Shown: positions 1 to 9,784, counted from the first letter of the stretch. The stretch: 64,000 bases of DNA from Massilibacillus massiliensis (GCF_900086705.1 NZ_LT575483.1:1569534-1633533); one strand, 5' to 3'. The notes: a model not told the origin generated them from the letters alone. Made by a program: numbers and translations.

Positions 1-945
1 CTTATTACTAACTCCCCAACTCCGGCTTGTTAGTGTTTTCATTTTCTTCTTGAACTTTTCTACCGATTTTGTATGGGGCTTTGCTTTGTATTGTTTAGCA
101 TATATATCGAAGTAAAAGCCAAATCCCAAATATTTTATTCCTTTTGGTTTGTCTGTCTTGCTTTTTGTCATATTGACTTTTAGTCCGAGCTTTTCTTCTA
201 TAAATGCTGTGAGATTTCTCATCACTCGTCTTGCCGCCATTTCGCTTCCAACCATAATAATACAGTCATCTGCGTATCTCACAAAATTCAATCCTCGCTT
301 TTCCATTTCCTTGTCCAATTCATTGAGCACGATATTTGCTAGCAGGGGAGAGATATTTCCCCCCTGTGGTGTTCCGATTACCGATTTCTTATATTCATCA
401 TCAATCATGATTCCGCTGGCTAAAAACTTTCTTACAATAGAGCTTACCTCCCCATCTTTAATCGTTCTTCCTATTATCGTCATCAGCTTGTCATGATTTA
501 CTGTGTCAAAGAACTTTTCAAGATCTATATCCACAATCCAGTCATTTCCTTCATTCATCATTTCTAATGCCTTTACAATTGCCTGTTGTGCACATCGATT
601 TGGTCGGAATCCATAGCTGTGTTCATGAAACTGTTTCTCAAATATCGGTGTTAGCACCTGCGCCACTGCCTGTTGTACAAATCGGTCTGTGACTGTTGGT
701 ACTCCAAGATTTCTTATTCCTCCGTCTGCTTTTGGTATTTCAACCCTTTTTACTGGTTGCGGTTTGTAAGCTCTTGTTCGCAGTTGTTCTTGGATGATTT
801 CGCCATTCTTTTCAAGGTGTTTTCCAAGTTCGGTGTACTTCATTCCATCCATTCCTTCTGCACCTTTATTTTGTATGACTTGCAGATATGCCTGATTGAG
901 ATTATCTTTGCTTAATATTTGTTCCATTAGGCTATTTGTGTTCAT
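1..945 (-). CDS. ltrA: Group II intron reverse transcriptase/maturase (3' part beyond left edge)
   Basis: Open from an ATG at 945 through the window edge: 315 codons without a stop or frameshift. The start follows GGAAAGGAAACAACGC, a good ribosome site. The translation carries reverse transcriptase hallmarks in order: KRVEIPKADGGIRNLGVPTV (fingers), YGFRPNRCAQQA, the catalytic aspartate region VDIDLEKFFDTVNHDKL, GTPQGGNISPLLANI, and the active-site box YADDCIIM, then KYLGFGF. The maturase (X) domain would lie past the edge. It acts on its own intron RNA: splicing and retrohoming into DNA. It sits in domain IV of the intron RNA annotated separately. Nothing visible suggests the enzyme is dead. 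Confidence 0.95.
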   Translation of the reverse strand, partial: MNTNSLMEQILSKDNLNQAYLQVIQNKGAEGMDGMKYTELGKHLEKNGEIIQEQLRTRAYKPQPVKRVEIPKADGGIRNLGVPTVTDRFVQQAVAQVLTPIFEKQFHEHSYGFRPNRCAQQAIVKALEMMNEGNDWIVDIDLEKFFDTVNHDKLMTIIGRTIKDGEVSSIVRKFLASGIMIDDEYKKSVIGTPQGGNISPLLANIVLNELDKEMEKRGLNFVRYADDCIIMVGSEMAARRVMRNLTAFIEEKLGLKVNMTKSKTDKPKGIKYLGFGFYFDIYAKQYKAKPHTKSVEKFKKKMKTLTSRSWGVSNK

Positions 946-1434
946 GCGTTGTTTCCTTTCCGTCCCGTTAGTTTTGACCATCCTTATCCCGATTGGTTAC
1001 GGCAGATGTTGTCTCATTTACAGTGGGGACTCTACTTCAACTGATTGATTGTTCAGCCCTTTGCTCCATTTCCATTACAGAAATTTCTTCACTACTACGG
1101 CTTATGCTGACTTCTCACAGTTTGTTGTTACTCGGTTAATGGAACCGCTGTGAGATCTCCCCGATTAAGGTGCGAACTCTTTCCCTTCATATATCCGCCG
1201 CATTTACTTCGTTCCTACAAATGTGATAGTAATTAGACTTCGCTTTGTCTTGCAAGCTTATCTCTCGGAACCCAGCCTTCTATGCGATTTCTGTCCGTCG
1301 GACCAAAGGTTTGCCTACAGCTTCCTTCAGATTCAACCTCACGATTGTCACCCTTGCTGTTCAGCTATACACTTCCCACTATCCGGGCGTATTAGGGACT
1401 TTCACCCTCAAGAGTTCGCCCATGTCGGGCGAAC
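1..1434 (-). mobile_element. Group IIC intron, 5' portion
   Basis: On the minus strand the intron begins GTTCGCCCGACATGGGCGAA at 1434 and continues with GGGTGAAAGTCCCTAATACG, GAATCTGAAGGAAGC, GGCAAACCTTTGGTC and ATGAAGGGAAAGAGT, the domain I landmarks of bacterial class C introns (Oceanobacillus O.i.I1 type). It lies directly behind a terminator hairpin plus six T, the preferred target of class C introns. The first five bases are GTTCG rather than the usual GTGYG. The change is matched in the opposite arm, so the first stem is a perfect 8-bp helix. Domains V/VI and the 3' end lie outside the window. Confidence 0.9.
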
Positions 1435-1464
1435 AAAAAAGACAGGATGCTTTTTCATCCTGTC
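1435..1464 (-). terminator. Intrinsic terminator of the ABC-2 export operon, intron target
   Basis: The stem GACAGGATG/CATCCTGTC with a six-base loop is followed on the minus strand by TTTTTT. It lies 38 nt after the stop of the last permease gene. The intron starts at the base after the T run, so the hairpin is probably both terminator and insertion site. Confidence 0.88.
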
Positions 1465-1502
1465 TAGATTATGAATTTTCACCAAAAATCTTATGATCCG
1501 GC

Positions 1503-2648
1503 CTACGATTTAACCAACCGTACAAAACGCATTTTTTTATAACGATATATCGCTAAACACAGCATTACAATTCCATAAAGAAAAAGAATTGTAATATCTT
1601 TATACAAATTCACTGCATACCCTGCAAGCATTAAACTGCGTAAATTCGTAACCAGATAAGTCAATGGCAATACCCCAGCAATACCTTGGGCAAGTAAAGG
1701 CATCGCATGCAATGGCCAAGTAAACCCCGAAAGAATAAAAATCGGCACTGAACTTGCAAGCGCCAACTGATAAAATACAAGCAGTTTTCCAAAAAAAGAA
1801 ATTAAAAAACTGCCCAAGCCTACCATTGCAAAAACAAATCCACAACCCAATACTATGACTTCAAAAAAATTACCGCGTGCCGGCAAGTTGAAAGTCTGAA
1901 CTGCGATTGTCAAGAGTATTCCATACGCTAAGGTACCCGTCAACCAAAAAGGCAGTATTTTTCCTAGCACCACCTGCCATGGTTTACATTTGATATATTG
2001 ACCGCTTTTATACTCAATCATCATTGAAATTGCATTCGGAATAAAAAGAGACATCTGGAAAGAAGTTGCTAATAAACCGAACAAGAAAAATAATTGATAA
2101 TCCAGCATGGGATTATGCAAAATTCTTGTTTGTAAGTTAACTGGGAAGATTTTATGAATTGCTGCTGTCTGCAAATATCCTTCTTGATTTTCCAGCCGTG
2201 TTACTGCTACCTGCTTTGAAAAATCTTCTAATATTTCTTCTGCCGCCGTAATAACGACATTGACCAACATTAAATTTATTCCACTTACTTCAATTAAAAC
2301 CTCACTTGCCTGCCCTATTTTTATATTTTGGTTAAAATCTGCAGGTATCCCAATACCAATAGCTGCTTCTTTTTTATTCAGACATTCTGCCAGTTTTTCT
2401 TCTGAATCTACAAACGCAATCAAAGAAAACCGATCAGAATCCTCAAATTTTTGTACAAGCTGCCGACTAAAATACGTCTGGCTTTCATCACAAACCACCA
2501 ATGGAATATTGCCAATTGAATTTTGACTGAATAAATTACCAAATAAGAACAAATACAGTAACGGAATTACAAACATACTTAATAACAATTTAGGACGATT
2601 TTTAAGTATACCTTTAAATTCACGCATTGCGATTTCTACACATGTCAT
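1503..2648 (-). CDS. ABC-2 type transporter permease (second of pair)
   Basis: A protein of 381 aa, the normal length for the ABC2_membrane_3 (YhhJ/YbhR) family. One N-terminal membrane segment (about 22-42) is followed by a large extracytoplasmic domain with the family-typical FEDSDRFSLIAFVDSEEKL stretch, then five or six membrane helices from about residue 180 to the end. It should form the membrane channel of a drug or metabolite exporter with the preceding permease. Its start overlaps the upstream permease stop by 4 nt, indicating translational coupling. It is the last gene before the terminator at 1441-1464. The substrate is unknown. No ATP-binding subunit is encoded in the operon. Confidence 0.88.
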   Translation of the reverse strand: MTCVEIAMREFKGILKNRPKLLLSMFVIPLLYLFLFGNLFSQNSIGNIPLVVCDESQTYFSRQLVQKFEDSDRFSLIAFVDSEEKLAECLNKKEAAIGIGIPADFNQNIKIGQASEVLIEVSGINLMLVNVVITAAEEILEDFSKQVAVTRLENQEGYLQTAAIHKIFPVNLQTRILHNPMLDYQLFFLFGLLATSFQMSLFIPNAISMMIEYKSGQYIKCKPWQVVLGKILPFWLTGTLAYGILLTIAVQTFNLPARGNFFEVIVLGCGFVFAMVGLGSFLISFFGKLLVFYQLALASSVPIFILSGFTWPLHAMPLLAQGIAGVLPLTYLVTNLRSLMLAGYAVNLYKDITILFLYGIVMLCLAIYRYKKMRFVRLVKS

Positions 2649-3811
2649 CCCTTAGCCTCCATTGCGTTAGCTGCGTTCATTTTTGCGACTCTATATCTGC
2701 ACACACCGACTGTAGCAATGAAAACACTCACTCCGCCAGTTCCTAAAATTACGACGTTTTGCCATAAATCCGCTGAATAGCCAATAAGCAAAAGATCTCG
2801 AATCGTATCCACAGCATAATTCATCGGTAAAATATAGGAGTACAAATAAGTAAAACTATTTTTTGCAATATGCGGCCACGAGTAACCACTATATAAAAAA
2901 GCTGGCATAAAATAAAGAAATTCGATTGGATGAAATGGTATGATTTCACTGGTGGCAGCCGCAGAAAACAACAGACCTAAGCTCGTAACTGCAAATGTAA
3001 ACGCACCATAAATTAACAATAAACCGCCCCACTCTCCATGAAACGGCACTGCATAAAAATAAATATACATACCGCATGCTAAAACAGCGGCAAAAACAGT
3101 GCAAACCCAGTAAGCTGCAAGCTTTCCTGCAACGATACATAATGTCGAATACTTCTGCCACAATACTTGCTGTTTATACTCCCTAACAATTGCTAAACAA
3201 ATAGATAAAATAATACCGATTTGCAAACCATTGGTTGCTAGTCCTGGCAGCATAAAAGGGTTATAAGAATCCGTTGGATTATAAAGAATACGCATTCTCG
3301 TTGCAATTGGTTGTACGGTATATATGGCTTGATTTGGTACTTGCCCGATTGCTTCCACTAATTTTTTTCCTAAACCAATATTATAGGTCGTAAGAATTTC
3401 TCTGGCAAAATTTATCGCTGAATTTGGATACATTAGATTTTCCGCATTCACGCTCAGTAGAACCTCCGTACCCAATCCTTTCTTAATATTTGCCGCAAAA
3501 TCTACTGGAACACCAATCGCAACAAGTGCCTGTTCATTCTGCAAATATTTTTCCATATCTTCTTCTGTATCAACCACTCCAACAATCTCAAAACGTTCCG
3601 AGTCAGCGAATGCCATGAGGAGTGATCGACTAGCCGAACTTTGATCTTGATCATAAAACACGGTTGGAATCGCCTTTAAAGTATTCTGACTATACACAAA
3701 ACCACATAATAATGTAAACACAAACGGAAGTCCAAATAAAAAACATGCGGCTTTACTCTTGCGGAAAATAAAGTTTAATTCTTGCATGAAAATAAAATAA
3801 CTATCTCTCAT
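2645..3811 (-). CDS. ABC-2 type transporter permease (first of pair)
   Basis: A protein of 388 aa, homologous in layout to the downstream permease: N-terminal helix (about 20-42), extracytoplasmic domain with FADSERFEIVGVVDTEEDME, and a C-terminal block of helices from about residue 190. Such pairs (YbhS/YbhR, YhhJ families) normally work with an HlyD-type adaptor and an ATPase in envelope-spanning efflux. Here the adaptor gene lies only 9 nt upstream and no ATPase gene lies between. It is co-transcribed with its neighbours on the minus strand. Family assignment is firm; substrate is not assignable. Confidence 0.88.
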   Translation of the reverse strand: MRDSYFIFMQELNFIFRKSKAACFLFGLPFVFTLLCGFVYSQNTLKAIPTVFYDQDQSSASRSLLMAFADSERFEIVGVVDTEEDMEKYLQNEQALVAIGVPVDFAANIKKGLGTEVLLSVNAENLMYPNSAINFAREILTTYNIGLGKKLVEAIGQVPNQAIYTVQPIATRMRILYNPTDSYNPFMLPGLATNGLQIGIILSICLAIVREYKQQVLWQKYSTLCIVAGKLAAYWVCTVFAAVLACGMYIYFYAVPFHGEWGGLLLIYGAFTFAVTSLGLLFSAAATSEIIPFHPIEFLYFMPAFLYSGYSWPHIAKNSFTYLYSYILPMNYAVDTIRDLLLIGYSADLWQNVVILGTGGVSVFIATVGVCRYRVAKMNAANAMEAKG

Positions 3812-3820
3812 TTGTCAGCA

Positions 3821-4831
3821 TCATCCAATCAACCGAAATCGCATGCCCGGACGAAGTTTCTCTGAATTCACTTGGATCTTGACGTTGAAGGTAATAATAT
3901 CTTGTTTATCACGTTCATTCGTTGCCCGATATGTTGCATACTCCGCTTTTTTACTGATATCAATGATATCGCCCTCTACTTTTAATTGTTTATCTCTTCC
4001 TTCTAAAGCAACATGCTGCCCAATTTGATAGTTTGATAGCTCCGTCTCCGCTACTTTTATATTTATCCAATTATCTTGCGGATCCTGAATACTTACAATT
4101 GGAATCCCTGTGGAAATCATTGCCCCAATTTCAACATATTTTGCTGTGATAATCCCATCAAAAGGGGCTCTAATCTCTGTCTCATCTAAACTGACTTGTG
4201 TTTGCTCTAACTGTGCCGCAGACTGCGCGATTTTACTACGCAGCACTGTTTCATTTTCACGGTTCGATTCCATTTGCAGAAGATTTGCTTCCGCTGAATC
4301 CACCGAAGCTTTCGCTTCTTCACACGCGGCCATTGCCACCTGATATTTAGATTTATAACTTTCAAACGTTTGCTGAGAAACAGCTCCTGAATCTACTAAC
4401 TTTGAAAATCTAGCAAAATCCGACTTTGCTAATTCTAGATCGGCTTGCGCCTTTACCAAATTGGCTTGCGCTACAGCAAGTGCCGCTTGGACAGTCTGAT
4501 CTTGCTGCTTTGTCGTTGTGGCCGCCTGATTTAACTGCGCGATAAGCGATTGTTCTCCTGCCTTCGCTTGATTTACTTCAGCAATGATAGAACGATTATC
4601 TATACGCGCTAATACTTGTCCTTTTTTTACGACATCACCTTCTTTAACCAACAGCTCAACAACTCGTCCTGCAATTTTAGAATTGATATCAACTTCTTTT
4701 GCCTCGGTTCTCCCCCATACTTCAGTTTGTGATTGCTTGAAACTACAACCATCTAATACTATACCAATTAGTATAATGACCAATGCCACTATCCCCTGCA
4801 AACATCGATATTTCTGATACTGAACAAACAC
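3821..4831 (-). CDS. HlyD-family periplasmic adaptor, predicted lipoprotein
   Basis: A protein of 336 aa from a GTG start behind AGGGGGAAAGTTT. The N-terminal hydrophobic stretch ends in the lipobox-like VLDGC (Cys about 29), so it is probably a lipid-anchored adaptor. It then shows a barrel-sandwich/lipoyl half (GRVVELLVKEGDVVKKGQVL, about 55-75), a long alpha-hairpin coiled coil rich in Ala/Gln (about 80-215), the second lipoyl half (TEIRAPFDGIITAKYVEIGA) and a beta-barrel domain. It would bridge the two permeases to an outer-membrane TolC-like duct, consistent with a diderm cell. First gene of the export operon, divergent from the LysR gene. Confidence 0.88.
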   Translation of the reverse strand: MFVQYQKYRCLQGIVALVIILIGIVLDGCSFKQSQTEVWGRTEAKEVDINSKIAGRVVELLVKEGDVVKKGQVLARIDNRSIIAEVNQAKAGEQSLIAQLNQAATTTKQQDQTVQAALAVAQANLVKAQADLELAKSDFARFSKLVDSGAVSQQTFESYKSKYQVAMAACEEAKASVDSAEANLLQMESNRENETVLRSKIAQSAAQLEQTQVSLDETEIRAPFDGIITAKYVEIGAMISTGIPIVSIQDPQDNWINIKVAETELSNYQIGQHVALEGRDKQLKVEGDIIDISKKAEYATYRATNERDKQDIITFNVKIQVNSEKLRPGMRFRLIG

Positions 4832-4972
4832 AAACTTTCCCCCTAGTGAATACTTTTCTTGTTTTTAAACCATTGCAATATTATAATAAAAAATAATTCA
4901 TATGTATAATACATAAAAAAATAATGATTAATACAAAAAATGTATAGATTGAATTCTTGTGGAGGGTTTCAA
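4832..4972. promoter_or_regulatory. Divergent promoter region, LysR gene versus export operon
   Basis: A 141-nt strongly AT-rich gap between two divergently read genes. It contains several near-palindromic A/T stretches such as ATTCATATGTATAATACAT around 4898-4916 that could hold LysR binding sites (T-N11-A type). No single promoter can be chosen with confidence. Confidence 0.45.
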
Positions 4973-5845
4973 TTGATCAACTTAAAAAAATTACAATATT
5001 TTCTCACTGTAGCTGAAGAAGGACAAATTACCCGCGCCGCTAAAAAATTATGCATTGCGCAACCCCCATTAACGCATCAATTAAAAACTTTAGAAGCGGA
5101 GCTCGGTGTACAATTAATCAAAAAAGTCGGCCGTAATATACAATTGACCTCTGCCGGCTACGCATTGCGTGACCGCGGCGAACAAATACTGGAGTTAGTG
5201 AATAAAGCACAAAAAGAACTGAAAGATATCGACCAAGGTGAAACCGGCACTTTATCCATTGGTTCAGTAACTACTTGGGGCGCCACCGTCTTACCTGATC
5301 AAATTTATAATTACAGCTTGCAATACCCCAAAATACGCTTTCGTATTTATGAGGGCGATAATCACAAGATCACAAATCTTCTAAGCAATGGAGTTATCGA
5401 AGTGGGTGTCATATTTTTCCCCATCGATACCTCACTCTATGAATCCATCCGCCTGCCGAATGAACCTATGTTTGCCGCAATGCATCCAAAATGGGATGAT
5501 CATCCGGAAAAAAGCTCGATTGGTCTTAAAGAGTTGAGCAGTAAGCCGCTGATTTTACACCGATTGCACGAACGCATTAAAGCCTATTACCAGGAAGAAA
5601 ATATAACCCCTAATATTATCTGCATTCATACAGATATTCGCTCCATGCTTGCCTTAGCAAGTACAGGGCTTGGCGTAACGATTGTATCGAAATCAAGCGC
5701 TTCGCTAAGACAGGACAGCACCTTAATCTATAAGGAAATTACAGAACCACAATTACCTTTATCTGCTATGATCATTTGGAAACGTAATCATTATCTATCA
5801 ACAATCGCCCGTAACTTTCTAGAAATGTTTAACACAACTTTATAA
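4973..5845 (+). CDS. LysR-family transcriptional regulator
   Basis: An upstream in-frame ATG at 4940 has no ribosome site. TTG at 4973 follows GGAGGG with a 6-nt spacer, giving 290 aa that begin INLKKLQYFLTVAEEGQITR, the canonical LysR start. The winged helix-turn-helix occupies about residues 1-60 (AKKLCIAQPPLTHQLKTLEA). The substrate-binding domain follows (about 88-290), with GTLSIGSVTTWGATVLPDQI at its beginning. It is divergent from the HlyD/ABC-2 operon across a 141-nt AT-rich gap, so it most likely controls that operon and itself. The effector is unknown. Confidence 0.92.
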   Translation: MINLKKLQYFLTVAEEGQITRAAKKLCIAQPPLTHQLKTLEAELGVQLIKKVGRNIQLTSAGYALRDRGEQILELVNKAQKELKDIDQGETGTLSIGSVTTWGATVLPDQIYNYSLQYPKIRFRIYEGDNHKITNLLSNGVIEVGVIFFPIDTSLYESIRLPNEPMFAAMHPKWDDHPEKSSIGLKELSSKPLILHRLHERIKAYYQEENITPNIICIHTDIRSMLALASTGLGVTIVSKSSASLRQDSTLIYKEITEPQLPLSAMIIWKRNHYLSTIARNFLEMFNTTL

Positions 5846-5881
5846 ATTAATTTACAAAATACTTTTATCTTTCAATAAAAA

Positions 5882-5929
5882 AAAACTGATATAAATTGAA
5901 CTATAACTTGTTCAATTTATATCAGTTTT
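5882..5929. terminator. Bidirectional terminator between LysR gene and sucD
   Basis: A perfect 20-bp stem (AAAACTGATATAAATTGAAC and its complement) with an 8-nt loop. A runs precede it and T runs follow it, so it can end transcription from both converging genes. Confidence 0.85.
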
Positions 5930-5953
5930 ATATTCTTACCCTATGAAATTATC

Positions 5954-6856
5954 TCAATGTGTATGGCAAGCATCGTACAAGCCTTTTTCTTTCAGTACTT
6001 TAATCAGCACGTCTCCCATACCCGCAGGCGTTTCTGCCACTTCAATACCGCAGGCATTCATGGTCCGAATTTTTTCTGCCGCCGTACCTTTACCGCCAGA
6101 GATAATCGCTCCGGCGTGTCCCATACGTTTCCCGGGAGGTGCCATACGCCCGCTGATGAAGCCGACTACAGGCTTCTTCATATGTTCTTTTACCCAAACA
6201 GCAGCTTCTTCTTCAGCCGTACCGCCGATTTCACCGATCATAATGACTGCATAAGTATCCTCATCTTCATTAAATGCTTTTAATACATCAATAAAATCCA
6301 TCCCTTTAATTGGATCACCACCAATACCGACAGCAGAACTTTGTCCTATGCCTGCTTGTGATAATTGATACACTGCTTCATACGTCAAAGTTCCGGAACG
6401 CGACACAACGCCAACATGTCCCTTTTCATGAATGTATCCTGGCATCAAACCAATTTTACATTCTTTTGCTGTCGTAATCCCCGGACAATTTGGACCAATC
6501 AAGCGAGTTTTCTTACCTTCCATATAACGTTTCACTTTAACCATGTCCATTACAGGAATATGCTCTGAAATACAAATTACCAATTCCAGTTCTGCATCGA
6601 CCGCTTCTAAAATCGCATCCGCGGCAAACTTCGCCGGTACATAAATAACCGAAACTGTAGCACCAGTTGTTTCAATAGCTTCACTCAACGTATTAAATAC
6701 CGGAACACCTTCAACTTCCGTTCCACCCTTACCAGGAGTAACACCGCCAACTATTTTTGTTCCATATTCGATCATTTGCTTCGTATGAAATTTTGCTGTC
6801 GATCCTGTAATACCCTGCACAACAACTTTAGTATCTTTATTCACTAAAATACTCAT
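5954..6856 (-). CDS. sucD: Succinyl-CoA synthetase (ADP-forming), alpha subunit
   Basis: The start is placed at the ATG of [15 protein letters not shown], 6 codons inside the open frame, because GGGGAGGAAGAAAA precedes it; this gives 300 aa, typical for SucD. CoA-binding Rossmann half: [18 protein letters not shown]. Ligase half: [14 protein letters not shown] and the phospho-histidine loop [19 protein letters not shown]. With SucC it interconverts succinyl-CoA and succinate with nucleotide phosphorylation in the cytoplasm. The gene follows sucC with an 18-nt gap and ends at the bidirectional terminator at 5882-5929. In propionate/succinate-forming Negativicutes this enzyme belongs to the succinate branch. 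Confidence 0.96.
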   Translation of the reverse strand: MSILVNKDTKVVVQGITGSTAKFHTKQMIEYGTKIVGGVTPGKGGTEVEGVPVFNTLSEAIETTGATVSVIYVPAKFAADAILEAVDAELELVICISEHIPVMDMVKVKRYMEGKKTRLIGPNCPGITTAKECKIGLMPGYIHEKGHVGVVSRSGTLTYEAVYQLSQAGIGQSSAVGIGGDPIKGMDFIDVLKAFNEDEDTYAVIMIGEIGGTAEEEAAVWVKEHMKKPVVGFISGRMAPPGKRMGHAGAIISGGKGTAAEKIRTMNACGIEVAETPAGMGDVLIKVLKEKGLYDACHTH

Positions 6857-6874
6857 TTTTCTTCCTCCCCACAA

Positions 6875-8035
6875 TTAACCTACTAAAGAAACAATTTGTT
6901 TAGCACCAGTGTCTAATGAATCCGCCACTACGATATTAATCCCTGATTCCTTTAGAATAGCCTTGCCTTCTTCTACATTCGTGCCCTCTAACCGAACCAC
7001 AAGGGGTACGTGAATCCCCACTTGCTGTGCCGCACCGACGATTCCTTTGGCAATCACATCACATTTATTAATTCCGCCAAAAATATTGACGAAGATACCT
7101 TTTACCTTTTTGTCTGAAAGAATAATATCAAATGCACCTTTCACCGTTTCAACCGTACTGCTGCCACCAACATCCAAGAAGTTTGCTGGCTCACCACCAT
7201 AGTGCTTAATAATATCCACTGTCGCCATCGCAAGTCCTGCCCCGTTTACCATACAAGCAATGTCCCCGTCTAAAGTCACGTAATTCAAGCCATATTTTGC
7301 CCCTTCAAGCTCATTGGCATCTTCCTCATCCACATCACGATATGCTAAAAGGTCTGGATGACGATAAAGCCCACTCGAATCGAAATTGAGTTTTGCATCT
7401 AATGCCATAACTTTCCCATCGCCAGTTACAACTAGCGGATTAATTTCTGCAATTGAACAGTCATTTTCGATAAAGACTCGATAAAGACCGATCATAAAAC
7501 TCACAGCTTTACCAATCAGTTCAGCAGGTATCTGAAGTTTAAACGCAATCCGTCTCGCTTGATAAGGCGAAAGTCCAACAACAGGATCAATATACTCTTT
7601 AAAAATCTTCTCCGGTGTATTTGCAGCTACCGTTTCAATCTCCGTTCCACCTTCCGCGGATGCCATCAAAACAACCTTAGACGTGCTTCGATCAATTACG
7701 AAACCAACATAATATTCTTTCTTTATATCGCAACCTTCTTCAATAAGTAAACGCTTTACAACTTTTCCTTGCGGCCCCGTTTGGTGTGTAACTAAAGTCT
7801 TTCCTAAGATTTCACTGGCATATTGACGAACCTCATCGAGACTTTTAGCAACTTTCACTCCACCGGCCTTGCCACGACCGCCAGCATGGATTTGCGCCTT
7901 AACAACATAAACACTTGTCGATAATTCTTGCGCTGCTTTTACTGCTTCCTCCACTGAAAAAGCTGGCTTGCCATTCGGCACCTCTACACCATATTTTCTG
8001 AGGATTTCTTTGCCTTGATATTCATGGATATTCAT
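6875..8035 (-). CDS. sucC: Succinyl-CoA synthetase (ADP-forming), beta subunit
   Basis: The start is at [17 protein letters not shown], behind AGGGGGTTTAACT, giving 386 aa, the normal SucC length. The ATP-grasp domain covers about residues 1-235 ([39 protein letters not shown] with the Mg-binding N/D). The C-terminal ligase/CoA domain has [20 protein letters not shown] and [18 protein letters not shown]. It is translated just ahead of sucD as a two-gene operon. No other TCA-cycle genes lie beside it in this window. Confidence 0.96.
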   Translation of the reverse strand: MNIHEYQGKEILRKYGVEVPNGKPAFSVEEAVKAAQELSTSVYVVKAQIHAGGRGKAGGVKVAKSLDEVRQYASEILGKTLVTHQTGPQGKVVKRLLIEEGCDIKKEYYVGFVIDRSTSKVVLMASAEGGTEIETVAANTPEKIFKEYIDPVVGLSPYQARRIAFKLQIPAELIGKAVSFMIGLYRVFIENDCSIAEINPLVVTGDGKVMALDAKLNFDSSGLYRHPDLLAYRDVDEEDANELEGAKYGLNYVTLDGDIACMVNGAGLAMATVDIIKHYGGEPANFLDVGGSSTVETVKGAFDIILSDKKVKGIFVNIFGGINKCDVIAKGIVGAAQQVGIHVPLVVRLEGTNVEEGKAILKESGINIVVADSLDTGAKQIVSLVG

Positions 8036-8679
8036 AGTTAAACCCCCTATCAAAATTGTATCTTTTGAGTTCAATTGACAAAATTTTTAAAATATTTCTT
8101 AAATAAAACCTATGCAACGTAACACATTTCTCTTATATTGTACAATGCAAGCAAAATATTTGTCTAGCAATTCACCCAATAAAACCTAAAATAAAATACA
8201 GCCAAATTGATAAGAAAAACAGTTCTTCGTTGCCGCTTTGACAAACACAATTTTACAATTAAATTGTTGCCTTCTAAAAAGTTTTTTATGCGCTTCGTAA
8301 TTTGGTCAAAACTCTTCCGCCTCCGTTTCTTCATTATCATTTATGATTAAAGCTCCATATATTAATATAATATATGCAAATAGATAAAAATAAAAGTGAA
8401 ATTTGTACTTATTTTGAGTTTTATCAAATTTTTTTAATTGGGCATTCAGTAACACATTGATCCATAAATCATATGCTATATCGTCATTTCTTTTTTGGGC
8501 ATTAATTTGGGTATTAATATGAATAAATTAGGCATACCCAATGTCCATTGCTAATAGACTATTCTAGTCAGGTATGAATACCGCGGCAATTTTGCATATC
8601 AAAATTAGGAACGTATCAGGGTTCCTACCTTATATGCTTTAACCGACAACCGCAAAATTTTAAATCTGGAGTGTGATTT
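8036..8679. other. Intergenic region between divergent sucC and GT9 gene
   Basis: A region of 644 nt, AT-rich, without a supportable gene. It should hold the sucCD promoter (minus) and the GT9 promoter (plus). Visible oddities are three related words, TTGGGCATT near 8438 and 8492 and TTGGGTATT near 8507, with an inverted GCATACCCAATG near 8532. A short hairpin AGGAAC/GGTTCCT lies near 8608-8627, about 50 nt before the GT9 start. It was compared with common riboswitches and no match was recognised. Confidence 0.4.
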
Positions 8680-9729
8680 ATGAATACCCCCGTTGAAAAT
8701 ATCCATAAAATATTAATTGTTGTGATTGCCCATATGGGAGATGTAATCTTAGCGACCCCCTTGACAAGAGCACTGAAACGGCGTTTTCCCGGAGCTGAAA
8801 TTGATTTATTAATCAGTCCGATTGCCAAAGAAGCCGCCATGCATAATCCATATGTCGATCATCAAATTATCTACGATCTGGATAACTTACAAAGCTCCGC
8901 ATTACGACCACTCATTCAAGAATTGCAGAATAAAACTTACGATCTTGCGTTATCCCTAAATGATGATCTGATTGGAGCAATGTTAACTGGCCTAAGTTGT
9001 GCCCGTTATCGTCTCGGGTTTGAAAATAAATTACAACCCAACCTCTTCACCCACACTGTAAAACCACCAACAAAGCTTTTACACCAATCGGAAAAATATT
9101 TAGAAATTCTAAAACCACTTGGACGAATTGAACAAGATTCCAGTATTGAATTTAAAGTTTTTGAAAGTGAAAGGGTGCATCTATATCACAAACTAGATTT
9201 ATCTTCAACAAAGCCGCTTATTGTCCTTTGTCCTTTCAGCAGCCATAAGCATAAAAACTGGACATCAGAAAATTGGATTGCCATCATAAACTACTTGTCA
9301 AAAAAGGCACAATGCATCTTGATTGGCAGCGAAAAAGAACTACCGGAAATAGAGAAAATTCATGCTGCGACTGGCAATGCCGGAATCATTGCCGCAGGCA
9401 AGTTAACCTTAGGTGAATCTGCAGCCTTAATCAAAGCTGCAAACCTGTTCATTACAGTAGACACTGGGCCTATGCATATCGCACAAGCTTTTGACACACC
9501 CGTTATTGTTTTAATGGGGCCCACGCATTCAAGAGTTTGGGGACCTCGTAATCGCTATGACATCGTCCTTCGTTCTCTTAGATGCCCATGCGCACCATGT
9601 TGGCAACTCTACAAAAACTACTGCAATTTCGAGTGCAAAGACCATAGTTGCATGACACAAATTACAGCTGATGAAGTGATAAAAGCAGCAAACTATGTAT
9701 TGAACATGCAAAGAAAAATCTGGGCATAA
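8680..9729 (+). CDS. Glycosyltransferase family 9 (ADP-heptose:LPS heptosyltransferase-like)
   Basis: A protein of 349 aa behind GGAGTGTGATTT. GT9 landmarks: N-terminal KILIVVIAHMGDVILATPLT, the second Rossmann half beginning LIVLCPFSSHKHKNWTSENW, and the nucleotide-sugar site FITVDTGPMHIAQAFDTPVI. The C-terminal Cys-rich segment CPCAPC...C...C is common in Firmicute and other diderm GT9 enzymes. It probably adds a heptose (or similar sugar) to the LPS core at the inner face of the cytoplasmic membrane. This is one of the main signs that the cell has an outer membrane. It stands alone and is followed by a terminator and by copy A of the 3'-end repeat. Confidence 0.9.
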   Translation: MNTPVENIHKILIVVIAHMGDVILATPLTRALKRRFPGAEIDLLISPIAKEAAMHNPYVDHQIIYDLDNLQSSALRPLIQELQNKTYDLALSLNDDLIGAMLTGLSCARYRLGFENKLQPNLFTHTVKPPTKLLHQSEKYLEILKPLGRIEQDSSIEFKVFESERVHLYHKLDLSSTKPLIVLCPFSSHKHKNWTSENWIAIINYLSKKAQCILIGSEKELPEIEKIHAATGNAGIIAAGKLTLGESAALIKAANLFITVDTGPMHIAQAFDTPVIVLMGPTHSRVWGPRNRYDIVLRSLRCPCAPCWQLYKNYCNFECKDHSCMTQITADEVIKAANYVLNMQRKIWA

Positions 9730-9744
9730 AATTAAATCTCTCAA

Positions 9745-9784
9745 GGATGATTTTCCGTTGCTGACAAAAGCAACGAAATCATCC
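9745..9784 (+). terminator. Hairpin after GT9 gene
   Basis: The stem GGATGATTT..CGTTGCT/AGCAACG.AAATCATCC with a 6-nt loop lies 16 nt after the stop. No long T run follows, so it is a weak terminator or an mRNA 3' stabiliser ahead of repeat copy A. Confidence 0.6.

Noticed and set aside
8600-8679. Small riboswitch (preQ1-like) before the GT9 gene
   Set aside because: Only a short AGGAAC/GGTTCCT hairpin is present; no conserved riboswitch core could be matched.
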